Below are positions 23,797-36,099 of a stretch of 64,000 nucleotides of DNA, one piece after another (within the stretch, counting starts at the first letter, position 1; each line of letters begins with the position of its first letter). This DNA is from Nissolia schottii. Its lineage: Eukaryota > Streptophyta > Magnoliopsida > Fabales > Fabaceae. The DNA lies in NCBI GenBank assembly GCA_003254905.1, contig QANU01027962.1, positions 62,001 through 126,000 on the forward strand, given 5' to 3'. Position numbers and translations under genes: made by a program. A model generated the notes under the pieces. That model was not told where the DNA came from and made no database searches. It worked only from the letters and a program-made list of their open reading frames with translations.

Positions 23797-24927
23797 ATGT
23801 TTTCCCACTCTCTCACAAATGCAGTTCCCTCACTCTCCCCCCAATTTCGCCGCACTCATCCGTTGCTTCACCTCTCACCAAACAACAGCAACAACCGCCG
23901 CGCTCGCCCCTCTTTTCCTCCGCCGATTCGGTGCGGGATCCGGGAGCTCCGAGAGAGGATCGAGTCGGTGAAGAACACGCAGAAGATCGCCGAGGCGATG
24001 AAGCTCGTCGCCGCCGCTAGGGTCCGCCGGGCCCAAGAAGCCGTCGTCAACGGGAGGCCCTTCGCCCAGGCGTTCGCCGAAGTTCTGCACGACATCAGCG
24101 GCCGGCTCCGGGACGAAGACGCCGACGTCCCGTTGACCAGCGCCAGGCCCGTGAAGAGGGCCGCCCTAGTCGTCGTCACCGGCGACCGCGGCCTCTGCGG
24201 CGGCTTCAACAACTCCGTCGCGAAGAAAGCCGTCGACCGGATCCAAGAACTGAGGAGCCTCGGCATCGGCTGCGTCGTGATCAGCGTCGGCAAAAAGGGG
24301 AACTCGTTTTTCAGCCGCAGGGAGAGCATTCGAGTTGACAGGTTCATCGAAGGCGGGAGCTTCCCCACCACAAAAGAAGCGCAGGCCATCGCCGACGACG
24401 TTTTCTCACTCTTCGTCAGCGAGGAGGTCGACAAGGTCGAGCTCGTGTACACCAAGTTCGTGTCTCTGGTGAAATTCGATCCCGTGATCCACACTTTGCT
24501 GCCTCTGTCGGCAAAAGGAGAGATTCGTGATGTCAATGGGAACTGTGTTGATGCTTTCGAGGACGAGTTCTTTAGGCTGACGAGTAAGGAAGGTAAGCTG
24601 GCTGTGGAGAGGGATTCGGCGAGGAGGAGGAAGGGCGAGAGAGGGGAATTGACGCTGTCGCCCCTCATGGAGTTCGAGCAGGACCCCGCCCTGATCCTCG
24701 ACGCGATGATGCCACTGTATCTGAACAGCCAGATCTTGAGGGCTTTGCAGGAATCGCTGGCCAGCGAGCTCGCTGCGAGGATGGGCGCCATGTCGAACGC
24801 AACGGACAATGCGGACGCGTTGCTGAAGAGCCTCTCCGTCAAGCACAACCGGGAACGGCAGGCTAAGATCACGGGCGAGATGTTGGAGATCGTTGCCGGA
24901 GCCAAGGCGCTAAAACAGATGGATTGA
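23797..24927 (+). CDS. ATPC: Chloroplast ATP synthase gamma subunit, nuclear-encoded
   Basis: This is the rotating central-shaft subunit of plastid CF1-ATPase, imported from the cytosol. The 376-residue intronless frame starts with a Ser/Arg/Pro-rich, acid-poor transit peptide of about 46 residues. The gamma core follows: IRELRERIESVKNTQKI (48-64), the conserved VVTGDRGLCGGFNN (126-139) and a C-terminal helix with NSQILRALQESLASELAARM. The plant-type insertion is present (EFFRLTSKEGKLAVER). In the redox loop GEIRDVNGNCVDA (241-253) the first regulatory cysteine is Arg244 (codon CGT, 24526-24528), while Cys250 remains. The MSNATDNA stretch recalls the Arabidopsis ATPC2 paralogue more than ATPC1. 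The gene is GC-rich against AT-rich flanks. Start chosen as the first in-frame ATG giving a transit peptide. Confidence 0.96.
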   Translation: MFSHSLTNAVPSLSPQFRRTHPLLHLSPNNSNNRRARPSFPPPIRCGIRELRERIESVKNTQKIAEAMKLVAAARVRRAQEAVVNGRPFAQAFAEVLHDISGRLRDEDADVPLTSARPVKRAALVVVTGDRGLCGGFNNSVAKKAVDRIQELRSLGIGCVVISVGKKGNSFFSRRESIRVDRFIEGGSFPTTKEAQAIADDVFSLFVSEEVDKVELVYTKFVSLVKFDPVIHTLLPLSAKGEIRDVNGNCVDAFEDEFFRLTSKEGKLAVERDSARRRKGERGELTLSPLMEFEQDPALILDAMMPLYLNSQILRALQESLASELAARMGAMSNATDNADALLKSLSVKHNRERQAKITGEMLEIVAGAKALKQMD

Positions 24928-25150
24928 CGTTGTGATTTTGAGAAGGGCCGCCCAAGCGGGAGAAGGTTTTTGTCAGAATCTTAGGAAAGAAATCATGAGG
25001 TAGTGTTAGATCGAATTGAGAGATAGGGTCTGCTCGTTTATCCAAGAGAATGACATTAATTTTTTGGCAACTTAATTCTCGCTAGAGAAATTCATTCTTG
25101 TGTTGCCGTGGAATAATAGGTTCTTGATCACATAGATAATGACTTCTGAG

Positions 25151-25553
25151 TAGGGGTGATTGGCGGGTGGGTCTGACCCGCCCACCCGATCAGACCCCTT
25201 TGGGCTAGGTTAGGTCGGGTCGGTGGGTTGGACCTGCTTGAGCCATCACTTGTGTTGAGTTGGGCAGTGGGTCTAACTTGTCAAGATTGACCTGACCTGC
25301 CGACCTGCCATTTATTTTACTATTTTATATATATTAAAAAATAAAAAATATTTTTTTTTTCTTATTAGATTTATTTATTTTTTTTGGCTTAAGATCATTT
25401 TATGCATTAAAATATAATATATATTTTTAATTAAAAAATATATTTTTATTTTAAAAAATGATTTTTTTTTTTAATGATAAGTCATTTGTCAACCAAACCC
25501 GACCCAAACGAGTCGTGAGTGAGTCTGACCCTACTCGACCCATGTTCACCCTA
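25151..25553. mobile_element. hAT-like MITE downstream of ATPC
   Basis: The element begins TAGGGGTGATTGG and ends TGTTCACCCTA, giving short inverted termini. Flanks CTTCTGAG (25143-25150) and CTTCTCAG (25554-25561) match at 7 of 8 bases, the target length of hAT elements. The interior is very AT-rich between GGGTC/GACCC-rich ends. It lies about 220 bp past the ATPC stop codon. Confidence 0.8.
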
Positions 25554-25561
25554 CTTCTCAG

Positions 25562-26865
25562 CTTTAAAGAGCATATCTAGGTTGGTATTCCATGACAACA
25601 CGAATTTTTCTTTTGTCAAAACAATTCTTTTCAATGGCATCTTTTCATGTAATTCTTTTATTCTTTTCTCATACATTGTGTTGTTGGGGATAGTGGAATC
25701 GGTTGATTGTTATAGCCTTGTGACTTGGTTAAGGAATGAGGACTGTTGTGGGGAGTTTTGACCAGAAACTCATCTAAGTACTTTATTCTTCTATCGAAGG
25801 GTTATATATACACACACACTCAATAACTCAATCCTTTCTTATGCATTGTTAACTGCACTTTTGGTTTTGCAACCAAAGTGTTGGCTGGTTGTACGAGATA
25901 AACTTCGATTTTAACAAAAACTTACATAATCAAAAGAAAATCTTGGCCTCACATCTGCTTTGAAGAAAAGTTGCAGGATTAGACCAAAACCTTGGCCATT
26001 TGTTTGTCTTCTTTTGACAATGCCATGCATTTACTCCCAAAATAAAAGTTATCCTAATGATTTACGGAAACTCAAGATAAAGTTGCTTTGAATTATTGAT
26101 GGAACAATACTTTTAAATTGCTGTCTGCTATCGCACTACTACCACCTTGATGTTGCATCCATTTTTATCAGTCTATGAAGCCGCATTATGCTTGCGATTT
26201 CAGTTGCATCAATCAAAGTCCTTGCAAATGTCCTATGTTTCGTAGAATATGATTCTCATGTTTCTTCTTAACTAGAGATCAAAAAACTCATAATGGGCTT
26301 TATAAATTTTAAAAAAGGCTTCTATCTTGTTAAAAGTATTTGTGTATCTTTCTATTAACATGACCCGATCATGTCAAAAACATAGGTTAAAAACATACAT
26401 GAGGGGACTATAATCCATATTTCGCAATCACAACAAAACTGATTCTTTTCCTTTATTCACGCATCAATTAAATTGATGCATGCATTAACGTGCTACTGAT
26501 TGGAAAAGCTAAAAAGTTTCCATAAAGAAAAAGCATCCCTTGGTCCTATTTGATTGATTGATTCGAAATAGTAGTCTACCTTGAGATGACTAGATGTTCA
26601 CGCGTGCTTTTGGAGTGTCTTCTGGCTGTCCATATCAACGGATCCTTGACCCACACTCCCCGGTTTCGGTTGGCATTTTTGGTGGCTCTGCTGCTACCGT
26701 TTGGCATTATTGGAGAGGTACAATTCAACTTAGATTTCACAAGGATACAGGTCGCTGTGAAAAGTAAATGGCAAGTGCAAGGCCGAAGAAAAAAAATAGG
26801 GAAAACCATCTTCCTATTGCGGGGTAATTACATAAATATGAGTTTGAAAGAGTGATATTCCGTAT
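25562..26865. other. No gene seen
   Basis: Intergenic AT-rich sequence. Small open frames near 26586-26855 have no recognisable domain. Confidence 0.5.
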
Positions 26866-26907
26866 ATGGGGGGTTCACCAATATACGGGGCTTTATCTAA
26901 AATCGGT

Positions 26908-27117
26908 AAAACTTGGGCCGATTTCAAAAAAATTAAAAAAAAAAGAAAAATGAGGGATGAAATCGGAGAGGGATGCCCCGATTTCAGGACGGACAAGACA
27001 TGGATTGGACGCGGCGATGGGCTGAAATCGGCACAAACCAGATCGATTTCAGCCCCTTTTTAAAAAAAAAAAAATTCAGGGGCTGAAATCGGTCTGGTCT
27101 GTGTCGATTTCAGCCCA
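26908..27117. repeat. Repeated GAAATCGG palindromes
   Basis: The motif GGGCTGAAATCGG pairs with CGATTTCAGCCC twice in a row, at about 27022-27055 and 27076-27116, with different loops. Looser copies of AAATCGG and CCGATTT lie upstream from 26908. The nature of the repeat is not clear. It may be part of a degenerate DNA element. Confidence 0.6.
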
Positions 27118-27429
27118 AAAATCCCATACATTTGTAATTAATTTCTACTGGCCACATTCTAGAAAATAAAATTTTCCAAAGCAATATATAAGTAAAAAAA
27201 CCTCCTATTGCGCGACACTGAGTTGTACTAAAATAACTGGCCATTATATGCTCTTGTGAATAGTAAAAAGACATAAATGAGAATGTAACGGCTTTTATAG
27301 GCTGCAAATTATTGATGCAGTTGAGGCATTAAAAAAAATCGATCATTCATTTTAAAATTAGACCATGCTATCCTTTTCCATTTTTATTTTAGGACGTATC
27401 CATGGCCAACAATGATGACTAATTTCCCT

Positions 27430-29297
27430 TTAAAGCTAAGAAAAACAGAAATTGAGATTGGGGAAAGAACCATGAACAAAGCTTCAACGCAAAGAAGACG
27501 CATTCAGGAGAAGAATGCTCTGAATATGCCTTGCTTGATATTATGAATCATCTCAAGTTTACAATGAATCAAACTCCAGCTTATATACAGACCAGTGGAG
27601 CTAAATGAATTGCGAATGAGAAAGAATGAATTTCAAGTTAATTTCTAGCTAACCAACTAACCCAACTATTCTAACAGATTAGTTAATTTAGCAACTAACA
27701 ACTATCAAAACTGATTACAATAATATATCTCACGTATCAAAATCCCTAGCATTGGCCGATAAAGAACCTTTAAGGGTAAGCTTGGACAACAATATCACAA
27801 ATCTTTTGTAAGGAATGCTGTCGTTTCTTGTTTGGTAGAAACAGGAAGTAAGGTGGTGAAGTCCAAACTATATCTTATCGCAAACACGATGACAATTCAT
27901 GTCAATATGCTTAGTGTGCTTGTGAAAAATAGGACTATTAGCAATGTAAATCACGGACTTATTATCACAAAAACTTCCTTCATGACTATTACGACTTCTT
28001 GAGTTCTGTATATTTCGATTAGAACTATTATTGTGGCTTGCGTTAAACAAGGCAACAGATTCATGATAGATAGAGTTTAATCGCCTCTCTTGCTCAATAA
28101 GCAAAGAGAAAGTGTTGTTAATGTCCAGTAGAGGTTTCATCATCATAACTTACGACCTAATGTGTGCATATTATTCACTCAATACCCTTAGAAATCTTCC
28201 AACATAATCCTTTTCTTCAATAACTCCTAATAATCCCTAGGTCACACTCACAAGGCACACCACAAGAACATCCAGGAATTGGTTAATTCTCTAATTCCTC
28301 CCAAATTGACTTTAATTTTGTAAAGAAAAATGTAATCAACATCTCACCTTGCTTCATGGAAAAGAGTTCTTCTTGGAGGATTGTTATTTTGAAAATTTCT
28401 CCCTGACGGTACCGGTGTTTGAGATCCTTCTACAATTCGTAGCAATCTTCAATCCATATCACACTTTGTAAACTTAGAGGCTAAGTAAGTGATTGATCCA
28501 GGATAGAACATAGGTGTTGCATCTACCCCACGTGGCATACAATTGATGATTCTCTAAGGGTCTTCTAATCGTTCCATCCACAAACTTCAACTTGTTCTTG
28601 GATTTCAAGGCGAGCTTCATCGCTCTCTCCCATGTATGGTAGTTCTGAAGGTTTCGGACTATCAAAATCAGTGAAGCTCTTGAATTTTCTCCAATATGCA
28701 CAAAATATGGACTCATTGAGTTGCTCATTGAATTCATGTGATTCAAAGCTCTTGACACACTTGATTGATATGCTTGATTCGAGAAGGAGTGGAATTGATT
28801 CTGTGTTGTGGCTTGTTGCCTAATGAAAAATGGTTGATTCATTGGCGGCACCATATTCTAGTCTACCACCACAGCTTGTTCTTGATTCAAGTTTGCCATT
28901 GATGAACTCGGTTGAGAAACGAAGATGTTGAAGGCATAAGAAAGGGGAAGAGTATGCACAATAGAGCTCCTAATTTAGGAGCTCTGATACCATAATAAAA
29001 GCGAAAAACGAGAATGGGGAAAGAGCCATAGGAGCTCTAACAAAGCTTCAGCATTAAGAAAACACAATTCAAGATAAGAATGCTCTGAATATGCCTAGCT
29101 TGATATTATGAATCAACTCAAGTTTACAATGACTCTAACTCCATCTTATTATATACAGACCATTGAAGCTAAATGAAATGCAAATGAGAAAGTTCAAGTA
29201 TATTTCTAACTAACTAACTCGGCTAATCTAACGTATTAGTTAATTTAGCAACTAACAACTATCAAAACTTATTACAATAATATATCTCACATGTTAA
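27430..29297 (-). mobile_element. Short copia-type LTR element derivative
   Basis: Long terminal repeats lie at about 27430-27750 and about 28993-29297 and resemble each other along their length. Next to the right-hand LTR the sequence GCTCTGATACCA (28981-28992) is the complement of the initiator-Met tRNA binding site. The interior of about 1.2 kb holds a gag N-terminal region with YHTWERAMKLALKSKNKL (28474-28854) and a small RNase H-like remnant near 27868-28000. It is much shorter than a complete copia element and decayed. The exact LTR borders are uncertain by a few bases. Confidence 0.75.
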
Positions 29298-32200
29298 AAA
29301 CTTTTAGATCACTGAAGTGGTATAGTTTTCTTAACAAAGCCCTTTTTTCATACATGGCTAGTGATTGAATCCCCAAACAAGTGCTTAAGGGGCTCGGCCA
29401 TCTATCAAGTTGGCCTTTTTGGTTGGACAATGCTCTACTTTATTCCTTGTTTATTGACAAATGAGATGAAGAATTCTTGATGGATGTATAGAGGGGAAGT
29501 TCTAATTCCTCCGCTTAGAGTAAAGATTTTCTTCCTCTACACTTCATCATAATCATTCATTGATCCTATGTTCCAGTGTTTTTGTAACTTCCACATTTCT
29601 TTAGATGGTGCAAGATCCATTCGAAGGAAGAAAAGTCCTTCCTCTAGGAGGATCCAAGAATTATACAATATATTGTTGTAGTAGAATAATGTTGACTCAT
29701 GTTCATGATTGCGAAGAACACATAGAAATGCTTAGCATAGCAAAAAAAATGGATTAAAGTGATATACTTACTAAGAATTAACAATCACACTACCATTCTG
29801 TGTCACTCGCATTTATATATGAAACAAAAATGATGCAGATAGATTCACTGCATGTATATTACGATCACCCCTGCCAAAATTGACTCAGTTGATAATGGTG
29901 CAGCTTGAAACAAATCCATCCTCCTCGATTCATGTGGTTTTTGGATCTATATCCCCATTTTATGGGAACTTCTTGGTTGAACGTGGGGATGGTTTCACTT
30001 GTAACTAGTTTGTATTCGGCAACTACCTTTTGTCATATGCGTTAATTCCATTTTTTTTTTTCATGGCCATTCTAGGAGAATGACATTTCATCTTGGGCGT
30101 ATTAGAATTATTTCTTCAAGTATATATACTTCAGAAAGAACACGCTAGGATTTCGTAGTGATAAATAATGTTGTCGTCAGAAAAAAAAAATGGTACAATC
30201 CATCAAGTATAATAGGCCAAAATTCGAAGGGGTGGCTCCAGAAATTAGGCTGAGATGCTTGTATCTTATTCTATAATATGCACATATGTCAATACAATAA
30301 TGCAGCTTCACATACTACAGTAACATTGCTCCATCATCATTCACATTAGACAACCACTTGCAGAAAAAAACGGAAAAAAAATATCCCACATGGATCAAAG
30401 TTACTAATCTTTTCCTAGATTAGAAAAAGAAGATCATCCTAACTTTTTTATTAACAAAAGTTCCCAACTTTAGCTACACAACAGTAACAAATGAAAACGT
30501 AATGCTATATTTTGCCAAGTTCTGACTCATCATCTTCTTATCCTTTTAATTATTAAATGAAATAAAAAATTAAATATAATTACTATCTTAAAATCTCTAA
30601 AGGTTATTAATTTTCACTTCATTTAATAATCAAGAATGGTTAAGATGACAAATTAGGATGATATTAATTAATAAGGGTCTAAGACTGGAAATACTTTATT
30701 AGAATGTGAATTTTAAATTTTTAATACGTTAAAACTTATAAAAACTCAAGTTTTATTATTCTTGATTTCTTAACTAGTCGACAATAGTTAGAAAACTCTA
30801 TTTTTAATTATGTTTGCCCTGCATTAACGCCAGATAAATGTGTTAACGCTACTTTTTGTGGACCCACGCTGTTTCATTTTTCAGCCTCCACTTTTAATGA
30901 ATGATGCAACTGGAGAGTTAAGCTTAGCAATTCTAGCGGTGGAAATTTTCGGAGATACCTTTTCCACAAAAGTTAACTTTCTTGTTTCTCACTAGATTCT
31001 TAGGGCTATAACAAGGTGGTTTTGTTTAAGACACCAAAAATTCTCACTGGCACTTGTTTCTTAAAAGTTGGTTGTGGGTATCCAAATACATTGAATGACG
31101 GCTTGGTAATTAGTGCATGTGGCTCACGTTGGTGAGTAGAAGGATCTTCCAGGTAGATTCCTTTGATTCTAGTTAACTTGTTACATTGTCATTCTCATTT
31201 AGAGTGAGCGTCCCAATGACTGCACTTTGTTATACTTTACCTGACAATGCTTCAATCGATCGCAGTCAATCAACCCTCCACTAGTAAGAATCATCCACAA
31301 CAAACCTTCTCTAATCGGTCAATCTTTAATGAAAATACTATTTGTAAGGGACCTAAATTTTTAGGAGAACTACGTCCCAAAAACTAATTATTAAAGTGAC
31401 AGAGTCTAAGTCCTTATAAGGACTCTCATTTAAGATAGTCTCTTCAAAGTGAGACTCATAACATTATACTTTTAGATATTGTCACAATTAAGAATTCCTA
31501 TCAACAATTGTTTTTTTCTTTTCTATGAATTGAACCTACATTCACTGCACCCTAGTTTTTTGGTCTTTTGTTTTGGTTTATTTACGAGTAAACCTACAAC
31601 GATTAAAATAAACAATCGACAATCATAATTACAAGTGTGAAGTTGATGGTGGGTCTCACACCACTTTAAGTGTGATTGTATCCATGTTATCTATTTTAGT
31701 CATCATGTATCATTTATTATTTATTTTAAGGACCAGTTTGGGCCAGAACTGAGAATTTTCCGTGTGCTAATTTTCTTGCTGTTTCATTGCACGTTCATAG
31801 TATTGTTTTTATTATTATATTTCGTCAGGCAGTGGTATCTTCCTTCACTTGGTATGCTCTTACCGCACAGACAAATTAAAGGGAAGAAAAACCAAAGGAT
31901 GGTTTTGTTTCGTGCATATTTTTTTAATAGAAACTTAATGGCATTTGTATTCTTCTGTTTGAAAACTTAGACGCCTTGTCTGCTTCCTTGACAATAACCC
32001 GTCTTTATCTATTAGCCGTCCATTCACGAGGAAATGACCACCGTCATTTCTCAGCCACGAATCGAGAATTCATAGGTAAATGATGTTTGTTACTTTGGTC
32101 AGGCTCTAGAAAAATTTATCACAAGCCATGATATAATTATTATTAACTCGTGGCTTTAACACATGATACTGCATTAAGAGCTAACGTTCAAATTATCATG

Positions 32201-33170
32201 AGGTGAAAAAAAAAAGAAAGAAGAGGAAAAAATTGAAGCACAACAAGTGTAACATGGATCTAGTCATGGCAAGTGGCCTTGTGAGAGCTATAAATGGACA
32301 TTGAAAAGGAGACCCGAGACCTGGAAGTAAAGATGCATAGCTTTATTAGTTGAAATGGTGAAAAAACAACCAAGCTATCCACTATTAACAAACAAGTCAC
32401 ATGAAATTCAACGTCCCTCATTCCCTTTTCTCCTCTGTTGTGTGCGCATTAAAGATTCCCCATAATGAAGTCAGTAAAAGAGATTTATTACGAGTGTTTT
32501 ACTGTATTGTCCCTGCCATAGAAATATATTACCAAAATACCCTCGTTTGAAAACTTATTGCAGGATTACTACGGTTTGGCTGACGTGACACTAGAGGGTT
32601 GGGATTTGCCACCGTGCTAGTGAATTTGGCACGAAATATTTTTTAATATTTTTTAATTTGTTTAATTAAAATGCAAGCAAATATTCATATTATGCGTTAT
32701 GTTAGCACATGCTAGACTCAATACATGCAAAAATCATGGGTTCCTAAATAAGTTACAAAAATTTAAAAAATACTTTTTTAAAGAGACCAAGACACTATTT
32801 ATCGTACCCGTACTCACCCCTTACCTCTCCTTTTCAAAACGAAGAGTTAAAACCATGTCAGATTCATCATTTACATGATATCTAGGGACAAAAGAAGTCA
32901 GGCCTGTCTTATTCTTGCCCTTTGGGACCTCCTTCCTGCTGCTGCTGCTGCTGCTTAGCTTCTGCAGGGGTGCCCTGTTCTGTTCTGCTCTGTTCTGCTT
33001 CTCCATAAAATCTATCACATGCTAGACTCCTTCAAACACACCAAGGTCAGGGGCTCAAAATAAATATTAGGATTCTTGTCAAACCTCGAACTTAATTCTC
33101 TTTTCATGTTGCAGGAAAGATCAAAAAATAGTTTTTTTTTTTATAAAAAAAACATTGTCTGGAATCAACA
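29298..33170. other. Long gene-free stretch
   Basis: No coding gene is supported in this 3.9-kb AT-rich stretch. It holds a possible fold-back MITE at about 30520-30666 (inverted AATTATTAAATGAA arms), a 16-bp palindrome AGTCCTTATAAGGACT at 31409-31424, and a CTG run at 32937-32955. Confidence 0.5.
30520..30666. repeat. Possible fold-back MITE
   Basis: The arm TAATTATTAAATGAA near 30550 recurs inverted as TTCATTTAATAATCA near 30620, and the pairing continues outward with mismatches (CATCTTCTTATCC against AATGGTTAAGATG). Borders are not fixed. Confidence 0.4.
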
Positions 33171-33270
33171 TATAAAGCTGGATCTTCGGAGTTCCTGATT
33201 CCAGAAAAGGGTATGTCTTCTGTCTTCCTTATAAGCTGTTCTGATTCTTCATCTCCCATTCTTCTTGTTC

Positions 33271-33272
<2 letters not shown>

Positions 33273-33301
<29 letters not shown>

Positions 33302-33304
33302 TTT
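33273..33304 (+). repeat. ATTT microsatellite
   Basis: About eight tandem ATTT units occur in the leader region upstream of the S40-like gene. Confidence 0.9.
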
Positions 33305-33413
33305 TTTTATAATTTAAGGTTAGAGGTAGCCAAAAATATTCTAATTTCAATCTCTTGCAATATTTTTTTTTCTCTTTCTTTTGGCCTGATTTGGGATACG
33401 TAGGAAGCGATCA

Positions 33414-34037
33414 ATGGGTGATAGGCAGCGAAGCGGAATATGGAGATCCTTGAGAGACGGTGACTTTGAAGAGGAAGAAGTTTGGGCAGTGGTTATGAAA
33501 GAGAGACCAGAAAATAACAACAACAAGGCCAACAAGGAGAAAGGGTACTCCTCTCCTCTTCCTTTCCCAAGGAACAGGACCCTCCCATCTGCGGCAAGAA
33601 TGATCCCAACAAGGGACCATAGCAGCAGCAGCAGCAACAACAGCAGTAGTGCCAGCTCTTCCCATGAAGCCAAGCTTCCTCGGCAATCAGTTCCTGTCAA
33701 CATTCCTGACTGGTCAAAGATTTATATGACTAACAATAATAAGAACGTCTCAGAGTTTGGCGATTTTGACTTGTGTCGTTCTTTTGATGATGTGGGTAAT
33801 GATTGTGATGATGATGATGATGATGATGGTGGTGATGATGAAGGAGGAGGAGAGGAAGAAAATGATGAGTGTGATCCCAGGCTGCCACCGCATGAGTTCA
33901 TTGCAAGGAGGCTTGCAAGGAGCCAGATATCCTCGTTCTCAGTCTTTGAAGGTGCTGGGAGGACCCTCAAAGGTAGGGATCTCAGCAAAGTGAGGAATGC
34001 TGTCCTCACAAAAACAGGTTTCCTTGAATCATTGTGA
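33414..34037 (+). CDS. S40/DUF584 family protein (senescence regulator type)
   Basis: Members of this plant-only family (barley S40 and Arabidopsis AtS40 relatives) are small, mostly nuclear proteins linked to leaf senescence and stress. Their molecular activity is unknown. The 207-residue intronless frame has the N-terminal [19 protein letters not shown] (6-24), the central block [12 protein letters not shown] (93-104), an acidic run (128-154, mostly Asp/Glu) and the C-terminal block [19 protein letters not shown] (157-175) followed by [20 protein letters not shown] poly-Ser stretch at 70-83 comes from AGC/AAC repeats. Length and block order fit the family. A possible TATA box (TATAAAG, 33171) lies about 240 bp upstream. 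Confidence 0.93.
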   Translation: MGDRQRSGIWRSLRDGDFEEEEVWAVVMKERPENNNNKANKEKGYSSPLPFPRNRTLPSAARMIPTRDHSSSSSNNSSSASSSHEAKLPRQSVPVNIPDWSKIYMTNNNKNVSEFGDFDLCRSFDDVGNDCDDDDDDDGGDDEGGGEEENDECDPRLPPHEFIARRLARSQISSFSVFEGAGRTLKGRDLSKVRNAVLTKTGFLESL

Positions 34038-34892
34038 AAGGAAGAGCCATCGGTTGTGATGTTTACAGAGGTTCTGTTGTGGGCAGTGGCGGTTGCTTAG
34101 CTGTATGGAGATTGTGTTCATGATTGTGTTTTTTCTTTTTTCCTTTTTTAGGGTATAAAAGATTCCTTTAGGCATTTATTATGCAAAACCAATGAATCAA
34201 CTTGGTGGTGGCAACTACAAGTCGTGTTAAGCTGCTGCTACTTTGTGGGATTCATGGGGTCTGGCATGTTGTATAGAACACATCCATACAAGTACATTGA
34301 TGGATGAGCCAGTTTAAGTTTTGAAATTGAATCATGAAGTCATAAATCATTTGGAACTACAAAAGTACCACAGACTTTGGCATTTTTATTTAGTTAATTA
34401 CCTTTGGGGAGTGCTATCTAAACAATGGTTGTGGACAAGGTACAAGGGGATAACGTATTTTACATCATTTAGGTAGGGGCCCACGTGCAATAAATGTTTT
34501 TTTTTTTTCCTTTCTCGGCGCCGTGTCCCTATTCTCTTTCTCTCGCAAACTTTGGTAGAAGCAAGAACCATTGTCCCTGGCTCGTCCAAACCGTTTGTCG
34601 CCTTTTTACTCCCTCGCATTTTCGTATTCATCAACTCCATCGAGTTTAGATATGCGTTCGTCGTCTCCTTGCTCCTCCTGCATCTTCATGTTTGTTGTTA
34701 GCTTCTTCGAATTTGGGTTCTTCTTCTTATTCTTCTTGTAATGAAATTTCATCGTTTCTCTATTTTGTGTGTTGGGTTGTATGTGATAGGTTGTTGGTTT
34801 CTCTTTTTTACGTTGGTAGATTTTCAATTTTAAGATGTTGATTTCTTCGGTACAACGATGTTGGTTTATCATTATTAGCATGTTGGTTTCTC
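34038..34892. other. Region downstream of the S40-like gene
   Basis: It contains the probable 3' UTR of the S40-like gene and then sequence without a recognisable gene. Open frames on the minus strand near 34398-34911 are low-complexity (Lys/Arg-rich) and unsupported. Confidence 0.45.
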
Positions 34893-35300
34893 TTGTGACG
34901 AAAGTCGACACTAAAACTTCTTAATGTCGTCACAAAAAATTTTAGTGACAACCTTTTATATTTTTTGTGATGACAAAAAGTCGTTTTTTATGCACCGTAC
35001 CTAAAAGGTCAATAGTGACGACTTTAAGTAGCCGTCACAAGAAGTAGCACATTTTGTTATACCTTTTGTGACCACTTAAAGGACCACCAGATACATAATT
35101 ATTTATTGGCAATTACAATTTTGAGCACTTAAATTGTCACTAAATGAATAACTATTTAGTGACAATTAAAATTCATCATTGAAAATACATTTAGTGATAA
35201 CATAAATAGTTGTCGCTATAAGTTTTTTTTGTGATGACTTATACATGAGGTAAAAAGATTCTAAGTGACCATTCATAGTCGTTACTATAATTTTTTTCTT
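34893..35300. repeat. Degenerate repeat with GTCAC/GTGAC motifs, possibly CACTA-derived
   Basis: Several copies of TTTTTGTGATGAC, AGTGACGACTTTAAG and related inverted forms are spread through about 400 bp, beginning near CACTAAAACTTC. The dispersed subterminal-type motifs resemble those of CACTA elements, but matching termini are not seen. Confidence 0.4.
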
Positions 35301-36095
35301 TTTAATTTTTTTTTTTTACTTTAAGGGATACATTTTTTTTCTCATTCCATATTAATTGCATATTTTTAAAAATATGCGTAATTTTTTTTTCTTCAATATT
35401 TATAAAACCAAATTCATCAAATAACATTAATAACACTAAATATAAAATTATAATCCAAAAGTCAAGTACAATAATAAATAAAAAAACCTAACTAGTTGTT
35501 TGGTTTTTTTAAAAACATTTGACACTGTATATAGAGCCTGAGCATGTGCCTTCCCTTCTTTAATATCCTCTTGCCTTCCTTCTTTACTCTCATCTTTAAT
35601 GTACTCAATTTGCTCTTCGTCCCATTGTACTGTATAACTATAGTAGCAACACCCTAAACAAAACAAATATCACACAAGAAATACTAGGAAAGAGAAAAAA
35701 TAAGAACAAAAGACTTCTTAGAAGATGAATGACAACAATAGATATGCTTTTACAAACAGCTGCACTAGGCAAAATATGGGCAACCCCAACTCAACTTAGC
35801 AAATTAACACCTACTGATCTACTATCTAAAAAGGTTACACAAGAACTAAGATATTGCTAAATAACATCACCAAAATTTTCAATGAAAAAATCTCTATAAA
35901 GGTTACTAAATTCCAACAGCACAAGCCACTTGCAAAGGCAGCAAACTATGCTAAGAGAAACAAGGCAAAATCAAGATCATAGCACACCATGGCACACCGA
36001 AGCCAAATAGTTCCACCGTCACACCTCTTGATCCCCAACCCAACACAGATGGCCAAAAGCTATCCTAATCTTCTTATTTTTTTATTTTTGGAAAA
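35301..36095. other. No gene seen
   Basis: AT-rich sequence. The minus-strand open frame at 35448-35666 has no recognisable domain. Confidence 0.5.
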
Positions 36096-36099
36096 AAAA

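Noticed and set aside
23868-24905. Long open frame antisense to the ATPC gene
   Set aside because: It is a GC-rich mirror of the true coding strand, with no domain of its own.
33347-34009. Open frames antisense to the S40-like gene, including Leu- and Ser-rich runs
   Set aside because: They arise from the AGC and GAT repeats of the sense gene read backwards.
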